Part shown: positions 19,229-27,421 of the stretch, one piece after another | Numbering within the stretch: position 1 is the first letter of the stretch | Layout of the letters: every line of letters begins with the position of its first letter | NCBI RefSeq assembly: GCF_000374025.1 | Contig: NZ_KB893172.1 | Span: forward strand, 186,001 to 250,000 | Length of the DNA: 64,000 nucleotides | DNA from: Spirosoma panaciterrae DSM 21099 | GTDB lineage: Bacteria; Bacteroidota; Bacteroidia; Cytophagales; Spirosomataceae | Reading direction: 5' to 3' | The notes under the pieces: generated by a model | Seen by the model: the letters and a program-made list of their open reading frames with translations, nothing else | Databases searched by the model: none | Told to the model about the DNA's origin: nothing | Program-made: the position numbers and the translations under genes

Positions 19229-21628
19229 CTACTCTGACCGCAAGCTCTTCACCGGGTTCCTGAGAGCGGCTTTGATGCTTTGAAAACTGATGGTGAGTAA
19301 GGCAAGACATATGGCGAAAGTACCCGCCAGCACAAAGACCCACCAGGCAATGTCGATCTTGTAGGCAAAGCCGGATAACCATTCGTTCATAGCATACCAG
19401 GCCAGGGGCGAAGCCAGCAGAATAGCCACCAGCACCAGTTTCAGAAAATCTTTGGAGAGCAGGGTCACAATACTCGCAACGGATGCGCCCAGCACCTTCC
19501 GAATGCCGATTTCTTTGGTGCGCTGGCCAACTGTAAAGGCTACCAGTCCATACAGGCCAAGTCCACAAATGACCATCGCCATGAGCGCAAATGTATTGAC
19601 GAGTTTAGAAATGGTCGTTTCGGTTTCGTAGAACTGCGCCAGTTGGTCGGTCAGGAATTCGTATTCAAATACATCGTTCGGATACAGCCGTTGCCAGACC
19701 GTCCGAATGTGTGCCAGTGTCTGGACCGATGAAGGCCCGGATAGCCGAATAGCTGCCTGTTTGTACATATTGGGGTAGGTGGCAATAAAGCAGGGGGCAA
19801 TTACTTCGTGCAGCGATTTCATATGAAAATCCCTGACCACGCCTACAATCGGCAGGGGCACCGACGACAGGTAATACTGCATCCGTTTGCCCAGAATGGC
19901 CTGTGGATTGCGGAAACCGAGTTTATGGAGCAGGGTTTCGTTAATGACATACTCCCGGATGGAATCGCCCTCTGTAATGTTCCGACCCGCTACAAGCTGT
20001 AAATTGTAGGTGTTAAGGTAATCGGCATCGGCGAGTCGTTCCCGAATCGGGAAGTTAGTCCAGTCGTTCTTAGCACCGAATTTGACGGAGCCGCCGTTCA
20101 TAACCTTGGAGGAGGGCGGACGGTATTGCAACGTTACCGATTTAATGTCGGGATATTGATGCAGGTCGTTTTTGAAGGCTTCCCACGACTTCCTTTCCGA
20201 AAGTGGCAGATTCACAATCAGGATATTGTCCTGCCGATAGCCGAGGTCGGTTTGTCGAACGAAGTTCATTTGCTTCATGACCACCAGCGCACCTACCACT
20301 AGTGACTGACACACAATGAATTGCAGCACAACCAGGCCTTTCCGCAACGAATAGCCTCCCACCGAAGCCGCTGTGAGTTTACCTCGCAGGCTGGCCCAAG
20401 GGCTGAACCCCGACAGAACAAACGCCGGATACCCACCCGCCAGTACGATGACCAGCAGCGATAGCAGGCTAATAAACAACAGGATGGAAGCATCGGGTTT
20501 AACCGAAAGTTGAATGTGTACCCAGTTGTTGAATAAGGGCAAGCTCAGCCAGGCTACCAGCATAGCCAGTACAGTTGCTACCGTCACAATTAAACCTGTT
20601 TCGAGCAGAAACTGCCCGGCCAGTTGAAGGCGTGAACTGCCCAGGGTTTTCCGAACGCCCACCTCCTTGCCGCGTCGAAAAGCCTGTGCCGTTGCCAGAT
20701 TGACAAAGTTGATACAGGCGGTCAGCACCAGAAACAGGCCAATCAACTCCAGTGACCAGAGCAATGAAGGCCGAATAACGCCACCCACCCGGTCGACATC
20801 GAAATGGACATCGGCCAGTGGCTGAATATGAAATTGAAAAACGTGAGCTACATCACCGAAATGCTTTTTCGATAAGTCCGAAAAAGTAGCTTCAACCCGT
20901 TGCGCTGTAGCTGGTGTATTGTCTTTTAAGGTGCAATAGAGCCGATAGTTGCTGTTCAGTTGGCCCCACTCGGTCACATTAAACTCGGGGTCAAACTGCC
21001 GAATGGTCGGCATGGAAATATACAGGCCAATGTGCGTATCGGTCGGTTCAACAGGATCAGCAACAATACCTGTTACGGTGGCCGTAAGCTTGTGATCTAG
21101 TTCGAGGGTACGACCGATGGGATTACTTGTGCCAAAATAGCGTTTGGCCCATGATTCGGTCATGACCACCGTATTCGGTTCACGTAAGGCCGTTTTCGCA
21201 TCTCCGTTTAGCCATTGGTAATCGAAAATCTGAAACAGTTCACCCTCGGCCAGAGCCGTACCTTCATGCTCCAGAAACCGTTTGGGGGCCAGACCCGGCT
21301 GTGGAACGCTGACCGTTAAGGAGCGATTGACCATCAGGAAAGCCGCCTGCTCCACCTGTGGGTAATGGGTTCGGAGCACTTGGGCCATGGGCAACGGCGC
21401 TTCAGGATAATGCTCTACAGATCCATCGTCGAGGTGAAGATCCAGGACAATTCGGTAAATCCGGTCGAAGTTGGTATGGTGCCGGTCAGTGCTGATATGG
21501 TGCCGGACAAACAGAAAAATGAGCAGCCCGCCCGCCATGCCAATGGTCAGCCCTACCACGTTCAGAAGCGTATAGGTGCGTTGGGAGCGTAGGTTGCGAA
21601 GGGCGATTTTGAGGTAATTGCGAACCAT
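19229..21628 (-). CDS. Double-FtsX ABC permease, array member P1
   Basis: 799 residues and no ATPase domain. The layout, shared by all eleven array members, is: one N-terminal membrane helix (here 22-43), a MacB-type periplasmic domain, three helices with a cytoplasmic coupling motif (KEVGVRK, E322), one helix (424-448), a second periplasmic domain, and three helices with a second coupling motif (KEIGIRK, E706). In effect two MacB half-permeases are fused, so one chain could act as the membrane dimer, needing a separate ATPase. MacB-like proteins act as mechanotransducers for export or envelope processes rather than as classical pores. P1 is the most distal member; its C-terminus is NPVKSLRSE. 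The periplasmic region carries REYVINETLLHKLGF, a segment conserved in the family. Confidence 0.9.
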   Translation of the reverse strand: MVRNYLKIALRNLRSQRTYTLLNVVGLTIGMAGGLLIFLFVRHHISTDRHHTNFDRIYRIVLDLHLDDGSVEHYPEAPLPMAQVLRTHYPQVEQAAFLMVNRSLTVSVPQPGLAPKRFLEHEGTALAEGELFQIFDYQWLNGDAKTALREPNTVVMTESWAKRYFGTSNPIGRTLELDHKLTATVTGIVADPVEPTDTHIGLYISMPTIRQFDPEFNVTEWGQLNSNYRLYCTLKDNTPATAQRVEATFSDLSKKHFGDVAHVFQFHIQPLADVHFDVDRVGGVIRPSLLWSLELIGLFLVLTACINFVNLATAQAFRRGKEVGVRKTLGSSRLQLAGQFLLETGLIVTVATVLAMLVAWLSLPLFNNWVHIQLSVKPDASILLFISLLSLLVIVLAGGYPAFVLSGFSPWASLRGKLTAASVGGYSLRKGLVVLQFIVCQSLVVGALVVMKQMNFVRQTDLGYRQDNILIVNLPLSERKSWEAFKNDLHQYPDIKSVTLQYRPPSSKVMNGGSVKFGAKNDWTNFPIRERLADADYLNTYNLQLVAGRNITEGDSIREYVINETLLHKLGFRNPQAILGKRMQYYLSSVPLPIVGVVRDFHMKSLHEVIAPCFIATYPNMYKQAAIRLSGPSSVQTLAHIRTVWQRLYPNDVFEYEFLTDQLAQFYETETTISKLVNTFALMAMVICGLGLYGLVAFTVGQRTKEIGIRKVLGASVASIVTLLSKDFLKLVLVAILLASPLAWYAMNEWLSGFAYKIDIAWWVFVLAGTFAICLALLTISFQSIKAALRNPVKSLRSE

Positions 21629-21684
21629 AAACGGTTTGTATATTTTTGTCTATATATTTTTACAACTGCTTATTAATCAGTTGG

Positions 21685-21793
21685 TCTGAACCGGGATTTT
21701 TAGGATTTGATTGGTTTTTAGGATTAATTCGCTTCAAAGAAGAGCCTAGCAAAATCCTGCAAATCAGTTAAATCCTAAAAATCCCGGTTCAGA
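21685..21793. repeat. Perfect 24-bp inverted repeat between P1 and P2
   Basis: The left arm 21685-21708 (TCTGAACCGGGATTTTTAGG...) is exactly complementary to 21770-21793, separated by ~61 bases that themselves repeat GGATTT/AATCC motifs. The right arm ends one base before the P2 stop codon (21795-21797), so the hairpin starts as soon as P2 translation ends. Its GAACCnGGATTT start resembles the repeat at 51817-51919. Confidence 0.9.
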
Positions 21794-21794
21794 T

Positions 21795-24212
21795 TTATTC
21801 ACTCCGTAAACTTTTTACCGGATTGGCGAGGGCGGCCCGGATGGCTTGTGTACTGACGACCAGCGCGGTCAGCAAGGCCAGGGCAATCGCTACCAGCGCA
21901 AATGGCGACCAGGATAAGTTGATGCGGTAGGCGAAATGCGTCAGCCAGTTGTGCAAAAGATAATAAGCCAGCGGCCAGGCAATCAGGTTGGCAATCAGCA
22001 GAATCAGCACAAACTCCTTCATGAACAGATTGACGATGCCGATGGTGTTGGCACCCAGTACCTTCCGAATGCCAATCTCTTTGGTTCGGCGGGTTACATT
22101 GAGCGATACCAGCCCCAGTACACCCAGCAACACAATAATCAGAGCCAATGTCGTAGCTAATCGGGACGCTTTCTGTAATTGGAGTTCAGTCTGGTAAAGC
22201 TTCTGAAGCGTATCGTCCATGAACGAATACTCAAACGGCGCATCGGGAAATAAGCGAGCCCATTCCTGACCAATGGCGGCTACGGTTTCGGGTAGTTGAC
22301 CCGGCTTGAGCCGGAACGAAAAATAGCGGTAGACGGGGTTCGACCGAGCATTAAGGAAGATAAGGGGCTTGATCGTTTGGTGCAGCGAATTAAAATGAAA
22401 GTCTTTGAGTATGCCACCTATCCGTAACGGATTGCTTCCCCCATAAAACCGTACCAGTTGGCCGAGGGCTTTGGCGGGATCGTTCCAGCCCAGGGCTTTG
22501 ACCGCCGACTCGTTCAAGACTACTTCTGTTGAGTCATAGCCGCCACCGCTGGCATTGAAAAACTGGCCTGAGTGGAGTTTCAGCCCATACGTTTGAGCAA
22601 ATCGTTCGTCGGAGGTGAGGACTTCTATGGTTGCTGCTTTCGTACTGTCCTGCCCATGCCGAAATACCTGACCGCTGCCACTGCTTCGGCCATCGGGAAC
22701 GATGAATGAAAAACTGACATCGCTTACGCCCGGAATACGCGCCAACTGATTGCGGATGCCTTCCATACGTTGTACACCCGCTGGCGACCAGTCGCGCGGA
22801 ACCGAGGCCACCGTCAGGATCTGATCTTTGGTATAGCCCAGGTCTTTCTTGAAAAAATACGTCACCTGCCGACCGACGACCATCGCACCGACAAACACGA
22901 AAGTGGCTACCGTAAACTGAAAGACGATCAGAGCCCGGCGCAGGCCAATCCCTTTCTGGACCGATGCTGTCAGCTTGCCTTTCAGAGATTCGACTGAGGG
23001 AAGATTCGACAGGACAAAAGCTGGGTAACTACCTGCCAGTAGGGCAATGAACAGCACCAGCCCAACAAGTGTCCCATATGTCAATGGCGACCAGCTAATG
23101 AATGAGGAAATAGGTCGATCCAGAATGCTGGCAAACATCGGCCGGAAAATTTCGTGACAGCCCAGCGCCAGTATCGTTGCACCAGCGGTAAGTAAAAGCG
23201 ACTCGGTCAGAAACTGACCAATCAACTGGTTTTTCAGTCCACCCAGTGCCTTGCGGACGCCGATTTCACGGATGCGCGTAGCCGACATACCAATGGTGAT
23301 GTTTATGAAATTGACTACGGCCATCAGCAAAATAAATACGCCAATCAGGGTCAGGGTCAATACCATTTTCTCGACCAGCCCGTTGTTGGCTTTCAGGTAG
23401 TGGACAGTCAGTGGACTCAGATACGGATGAAGATTTTCCTTAAAACCTGCTGGGGCATAGTTGGCCAGTACATCCGTAAGGGGTTTTGTGAGCTGATCGG
23501 CAGTGACGCCCGGTTGGAGTTCCAGATAGTTTGGGATGTACTGGTTTTGCCAGGAGTCGATACCGGCTTTGGGCGTAAAATATCCCACATCGCGCATCGG
23601 AATGAAAATCTGATCACGATTGGGTAGTAAGTCCAGGACACTATTGCGGGGCGGTTCCTGCAACACACCCGTTACCGTAAAAATCTGTTTGCCGCCGATG
23701 GGCGTCTGAACGGTAAGCGGCTGCCGCAAAACGTTGGTTCGGCCAAACAGTTTTTGCGCCATAGCTTCCGTAATCACGATCGAATTAGGGGCCAGCATAG
23801 CGGTTTTCGAATCGCCATAGGCCAGTGGAAACCCAAACATCGATAGTAACGTCGAGTCGCCAACTTCAATACCCTCCCGGAAGTGCTTGTCGCCATTCGA
23901 CACAATCGCCGTGACGCCGTAGAAACGGTAATAATTCGCGACTAGATCGGGGTATTGCTGCTTGAGCGTCGGCCCCAGCAGCCCCAGACTGGTGATGTCC
24001 ATGCCCATCGTTTCCTCCTTCCAGCGACTCTTCACCAGATACTGCTGGTCCACATTCCGCAGGGTTTTATTGACGGCCAGTTCGCCCTGAATGTAGTTGC
24101 CGATCAGGAGCAGAAATGTTATACCAACCGTGAGGCCGAGGAGCGTAACCAGCGCGTAGAACCGACGCTGACGTAGATTGCGAAGGGCGATTTTAAGGTA
24201 ATTCTGGAGCAT
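21795..24212 (-). CDS. Double-FtsX ABC permease, array member P2
   Basis: 805 residues with the P1 layout. Coupling motifs are REIGVRKALGG (E316) and KEIGIRKVLGA (E712). It is one of the more divergent members: the second coupling helix continues NTIGIVNLFMKEFVLIL instead of the LLSKDFLKLV seen in most others, and the terminal helices have a run of changed residues (YYLLHNWLTHFAYRINLSW). C-terminus NPVKSLRSE. Start at ATG 24212 (MLQNYLKIALRNL, the usual family start). It lies downstream of mgtA but is separated from it by 273 bases of repeat-rich DNA, so it probably has its own promoter or depends on read-through. Confidence 0.9.
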   Translation of the reverse strand: MLQNYLKIALRNLRQRRFYALVTLLGLTVGITFLLLIGNYIQGELAVNKTLRNVDQQYLVKSRWKEETMGMDITSLGLLGPTLKQQYPDLVANYYRFYGVTAIVSNGDKHFREGIEVGDSTLLSMFGFPLAYGDSKTAMLAPNSIVITEAMAQKLFGRTNVLRQPLTVQTPIGGKQIFTVTGVLQEPPRNSVLDLLPNRDQIFIPMRDVGYFTPKAGIDSWQNQYIPNYLELQPGVTADQLTKPLTDVLANYAPAGFKENLHPYLSPLTVHYLKANNGLVEKMVLTLTLIGVFILLMAVVNFINITIGMSATRIREIGVRKALGGLKNQLIGQFLTESLLLTAGATILALGCHEIFRPMFASILDRPISSFISWSPLTYGTLVGLVLFIALLAGSYPAFVLSNLPSVESLKGKLTASVQKGIGLRRALIVFQFTVATFVFVGAMVVGRQVTYFFKKDLGYTKDQILTVASVPRDWSPAGVQRMEGIRNQLARIPGVSDVSFSFIVPDGRSSGSGQVFRHGQDSTKAATIEVLTSDERFAQTYGLKLHSGQFFNASGGGYDSTEVVLNESAVKALGWNDPAKALGQLVRFYGGSNPLRIGGILKDFHFNSLHQTIKPLIFLNARSNPVYRYFSFRLKPGQLPETVAAIGQEWARLFPDAPFEYSFMDDTLQKLYQTELQLQKASRLATTLALIIVLLGVLGLVSLNVTRRTKEIGIRKVLGANTIGIVNLFMKEFVLILLIANLIAWPLAYYLLHNWLTHFAYRINLSWSPFALVAIALALLTALVVSTQAIRAALANPVKSLRSE

Positions 24213-24315
24213 GAGACAAACGATTTGCGCGACATGGTATTTGATGCCGTGAAGGTATCGACTATCGTGTTTTGTTTGTCTTTTTATCTGATTGACAGGC
24301 TGTTAAAAAATGTTA

Positions 24316-24451
24316 AGGGGGGAGGAAGGGGAATAAAGGGAGGAGAGGGATGAGGGGAATAAAGGGAGGAGGGGGAGGAAGGGGAATAAAGGGAGGAGGG
24401 GGAGGAAGGGGAATAAAGGGAGGAGAGGGATGAGGAGGAATAAAGGGAAGA
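24316..24451. repeat. Purine-rich tandem repeat, five copies of a 26-27 bp unit
   Basis: The core GAATAAAGGG recurs at 24331, 24357, 24384, 24411 and 24438, embedded in GGAGGAAGGGGAATAAAGGG-type units. The plus strand has almost no pyrimidines over ~135 bases. A loosely complementary pyrimidine-rich stretch follows at 24455-24495, up to the mgtA stop. There are no unique spacers, so this is not a CRISPR array. Copy number is likely to vary between strains by slippage. Confidence 0.85.
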
Positions 24452-24485
24452 GTTACCGTCCCTGCCTTTCGTTCCTGTCCCCCCT

Positions 24486-27032
24486 TCATTCCCCCTTATA
24501 GCGTCGGAAAAACCAGACCTTCAGGATGTCGGCGGTAACTACATACCCTAAGATAATCAGCAGGATAGCTGCGAGCTGGTGCAAGGGGGGAGGAGTTAGG
24601 CCAAACGTGGCCGAAAAGGGCGAATAGGGGAGAAATACCGTTATCAGAATACATACTATACTAAGCACACTGATCCATCGGGCGGGTTGGCTCCTGAAGA
24701 AATTTTTGCGAGTACGGATGATAAAGAAAATGAGCAGCTCAGTCAGGATTGACTCGATGAACCAGCCCGATTGAAACCCCGATTCTTTTAAGTGGAATCC
24801 GAACAGAAGCGTACTGAACGTGATAACATCGAACAACGAACTATGAATTCCGAACACCAGCATGTAGCGTTTGATTAGTTGAATATTCCACTTGCCGGGT
24901 TTGGCAAGTTGCTCCTGGTCGACATTGTCGGATGGGATGCTCAGGAAGGGGAAGTCAGTCAGGAAGTTAGTGAGCAGAATCTGCTTGGGCAGCATCGGCA
25001 GGAAGGGCAGAAACAGCGAAGCCAGCGCCACACTGCACATATTGCCGAACGTGGAGCCTGTGCTGATGTAGATGTATTTCAACGTGTTTGCAAACGTTTT
25101 TCGACCTTCGCTGATGCCCGCGGCAATAACCGATAAGTCTTTTTCGAGCAGAATAAAATCGGCGGCATCGCGAGCCACATCGGTCGCATTGTCGACGCTT
25201 ATGCCTACATCAGCGGCATTGATGGCAGGTACGTCATTGATGCCATCGCCCATGTAGGCCACCGTGTACGAGTGCCGCAGTGCCTGAATAATGTGCTCTT
25301 TCTGTTGTGGTTCAACTTCCGAGAAAATATGCGCTGATTTGACTTTTTGGGGTAGTTCGGTAGCGTCGATACCGAGCAGTTCGTTACCCGTTATCACGAC
25401 CGGATTATCGATGCCGATCTGCCGACCGATGGCCTGGGCCACGATTCGGTTATCGCCCGAAATAATTTTAAAGTCGATGTTCAGTTGTTTTAACGCATCG
25501 ATGGCTTCCACAACGCCCGCTTTGATCGGGTCTTTCATCAGTACGAAACCCGCAAACGTCATATCCGTTTCGTCGGCTTTGGTAAAGATGGTCTGCTGGC
25601 TGTTTTTGTAGCACACCGCAATGGCTCGCATACCGTTTTGCCCAAACTGCTCGAACTGCTGCTCAATGGCTTGTCGGTAGTCGGTAATCGGTTTGGTGGA
25701 TCCGTTGGGCATTCGTACGGTTGTGCAGATGGCCAGGCATTCGGTAAAGGCACCTTTACTGATGAGCTGCTTTTCGGTGCCGATGTCGATGGCAATGCTT
25801 AACCGTTTGCGGGTAAAATCGTAGGGGATTTCGCCAAGTTTGGTCGGTTTCACAACGGGCGTATCGACGGCAATGGCGCGTATGGCTTCGTCGATGGGAT
25901 TGGAGTAACCTGTTTCGAACAGGGCATTGTAATGCACCCTCGTTTTGACAAACTCGCTGGACTGCCCCCACGCATCGACAATGCCGTTGATCTGAATCGC
26001 TCCTTCGGTAATGGTGCCTGTTTTGTCGGTACAGAGCAGGTTGATTTCGCCAAGATTCTGAATGGAGTTCAGTTTTTTGACGATCACTTTCTTATCCAGC
26101 AGGCGTTTGGCACCGGCACTCATCGCAATGGTGGTGATGGCCGGTAACAATTCGGGGGCCATGCCAACGGCCAGCGCCAGCGCAAACAGTGCCGATTCGA
26201 TCAGGCTCTTCTGATTGACCAGGTTAATGATCAGTATGAATCCACTCAACGCTAGGGTGATGCGCATGAGCATGAACCCAAAATCCGTCAAGCCTTTATC
26301 GAACGAGGTTTCGATTACCGAACTGGCGCTTTGAACGACGTTACCAAATACGGTATTCTGTCCGGTATGGATAACCATAGCTTTGCCACTGCCACTGACG
26401 ATACTACTGCCTTCCCACAGGCAATTCGGGCGTTGTGATAAAGCTGCGCTCGCTTCCGAAATACAGGGCTCTTTGCGTACCGGAAACGATTCGCCCGTCA
26501 GGCTGGCTTCGTTGGCTTGCAGTTCATTCGCCTGGATGAGCAGGCAATCGGCCGGAACCACATCCCCCGCATTGAACAGGAGGACATCGCCCGGTACCAG
26601 TTGCGAAGCGGGGACTTCTTGTTCCTGACCATCGCGAAGAACTGTACTTTTAATGGTGATCAGCGCTTGTAGTTTTTCCACGACCCGCCCTGCATTCCGT
26701 TCCTGAAAGAAACTAATCAATCCCGTCGATAGGAGGATGAACAGGATAATCAATACATCGGAGGTGTCGCCTAAAAAAGCAGACAGCAGAACGGCCCCAA
26801 TGAGCAGGAGCATCAGGGGGCTTTTGAACTGAGAAACAAACAGTCGAATGTCTTTTTGTAGAGCCGATTCGGGTTGTTTTCCTATCGCTGCTTTTAGCCG
26901 TTGTTGAGCGGCCTGTTCAGTTAACCCTTGTTCGGAACTGCTGAGTTGTTGCGACCAGTGAGCCGTTGTCTGCGTCCAGAAAGCATCTGTTTTTTCGACG
27001 GTATTCAAATCGGTAAACGTTAGATACGGCAA
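24486..27032 (-). CDS. mgtA: Magnesium-transporting P-type ATPase (MgtA/MgtB type)
   Basis: Inner-membrane P3B-type ATPase importing Mg2+, 848 residues (normal). Motifs: an N-terminal cytoplasmic cation-ATPase domain, LTGESFPV in the actuator domain, phosphorylation site D336 in LLCTDKTGTITEG, and hinge YMGDGINDVPAINAADVGISV. The Mg-type signature VGMAPELLPAITT in helix M4 is present, and a full set of C-terminal helices ends at KVWFFRRYKGE. The first membrane pair follows SQFKSPLMLLLIGAVLLS. No riboswitch was recognised in the 389-base upstream region, which holds two perfect inverted repeats. It sits between two permeases on the same strand; a functional link to them is not evident. Confidence 0.95.
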   Translation of the reverse strand: MPYLTFTDLNTVEKTDAFWTQTTAHWSQQLSSSEQGLTEQAAQQRLKAAIGKQPESALQKDIRLFVSQFKSPLMLLLIGAVLLSAFLGDTSDVLIILFILLSTGLISFFQERNAGRVVEKLQALITIKSTVLRDGQEQEVPASQLVPGDVLLFNAGDVVPADCLLIQANELQANEASLTGESFPVRKEPCISEASAALSQRPNCLWEGSSIVSGSGKAMVIHTGQNTVFGNVVQSASSVIETSFDKGLTDFGFMLMRITLALSGFILIINLVNQKSLIESALFALALAVGMAPELLPAITTIAMSAGAKRLLDKKVIVKKLNSIQNLGEINLLCTDKTGTITEGAIQINGIVDAWGQSSEFVKTRVHYNALFETGYSNPIDEAIRAIAVDTPVVKPTKLGEIPYDFTRKRLSIAIDIGTEKQLISKGAFTECLAICTTVRMPNGSTKPITDYRQAIEQQFEQFGQNGMRAIAVCYKNSQQTIFTKADETDMTFAGFVLMKDPIKAGVVEAIDALKQLNIDFKIISGDNRIVAQAIGRQIGIDNPVVITGNELLGIDATELPQKVKSAHIFSEVEPQQKEHIIQALRHSYTVAYMGDGINDVPAINAADVGISVDNATDVARDAADFILLEKDLSVIAAGISEGRKTFANTLKYIYISTGSTFGNMCSVALASLFLPFLPMLPKQILLTNFLTDFPFLSIPSDNVDQEQLAKPGKWNIQLIKRYMLVFGIHSSLFDVITFSTLLFGFHLKESGFQSGWFIESILTELLIFFIIRTRKNFFRSQPARWISVLSIVCILITVFLPYSPFSATFGLTPPPLHQLAAILLIILGYVVTADILKVWFFRRYKGE

Positions 27033-27041
27033 GTATTAAAT

Positions 27042-27104
27042 TGAACCGCAAGGACGCGAAGGCGCAAGGATTTTTAGACATAGGCCTCGCGTCCTTGCGG
27101 TTCA
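27042..27104. repeat. Perfect 18-bp inverted repeat upstream of mgtA
   Basis: TGAACCGCAAGGACGCGA (27042-27059) is exactly complementary to 27087-27104. The left half continues as AGGCGCAAGG, so GCAAGG and GACGCGAAGGCGC modules repeat inside the arm. GAACCGCAAGGACGC-type intergenic repeats of this flavour are widespread in bacterial genomes. It lies 9 bases upstream of the mgtA start, so its transcript would fold in the mgtA leader. Confidence 0.85.
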
Positions 27105-27273
27105 GCTAGTATGTGGCAATGATACGACGGATGATGGTCAGTGACCTATGATAAAAATCAGGCAAAAGGCTCGTATTGGTCGGCGACAGGCGTTGGCTTG
27201 ACTCCAAATACAATATGAGCCTGATTCTAAATCATGACCAGTTTTTTAAGATGATCAGGCCTAAGCGATATTT

Positions 27274-27359
27274 TTTTGTCATGGCGACGAAGGAGCCATC
27301 TTCAGAAACAGGCGGGAAACGCCCTCTACGAAGATGGCTCCTTCGTCGCCATGACAAAA
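27274..27359. repeat. Perfect 30-bp inverted repeat
   Basis: TTTTGTCATGGCGACGAAGG... (27274-27303) is exactly complementary to 27330-27359, with a 26-base loop. The arms (GTCATGGCGACGAAGGAGCC) resemble the dispersed GTCATnCTGAGCGAAG-type hairpins common in intergenic DNA of many phyla. T/A runs at the base make it a possible bidirectional terminator. It is 62 bases past the P3 stop. Confidence 0.9.
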
Positions 27360-27421
27360 TGAGGAATAGGCCAATGAATAGAATACGGTTTCGATGCTAA
27401 TCGTAGTCCTTCTAAAACGCG

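Larger units (their letters stand above)
27033..27421. other. Repeat-rich spacer between P3 and mgtA
   Basis: 389 bases holding two unrelated perfect inverted repeats (27042-27104 and 27274-27359) and no convincing coding sequence. The mgtA promoter must lie here if mgtA is not read through from P3; no TAnnTTTG box was confidently placed. Confidence 0.5.

Noticed and set aside
21685-21793. Insertion-sequence ends
   Set aside because: Inverted repeats enclose only ~61 bases with no transposase and no target duplication; a hairpin element is the simpler reading.
24316-24451. Possible CRISPR array
   Set aside because: The repeats are contiguous, with no unique spacers, and no cas genes are present.
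27176-27400. Small plus-strand open frame upstream of mgtA
   Set aside because: It runs through both arms of the perfect 30-bp inverted repeat, so the reading is an artefact of the hairpin.
27033-27421. Mg2+ riboswitch or leader peptide for mgtA
   Set aside because: Only the two dispersed-type inverted repeats are visible; no M-box-like or proline-rich leader features were found.
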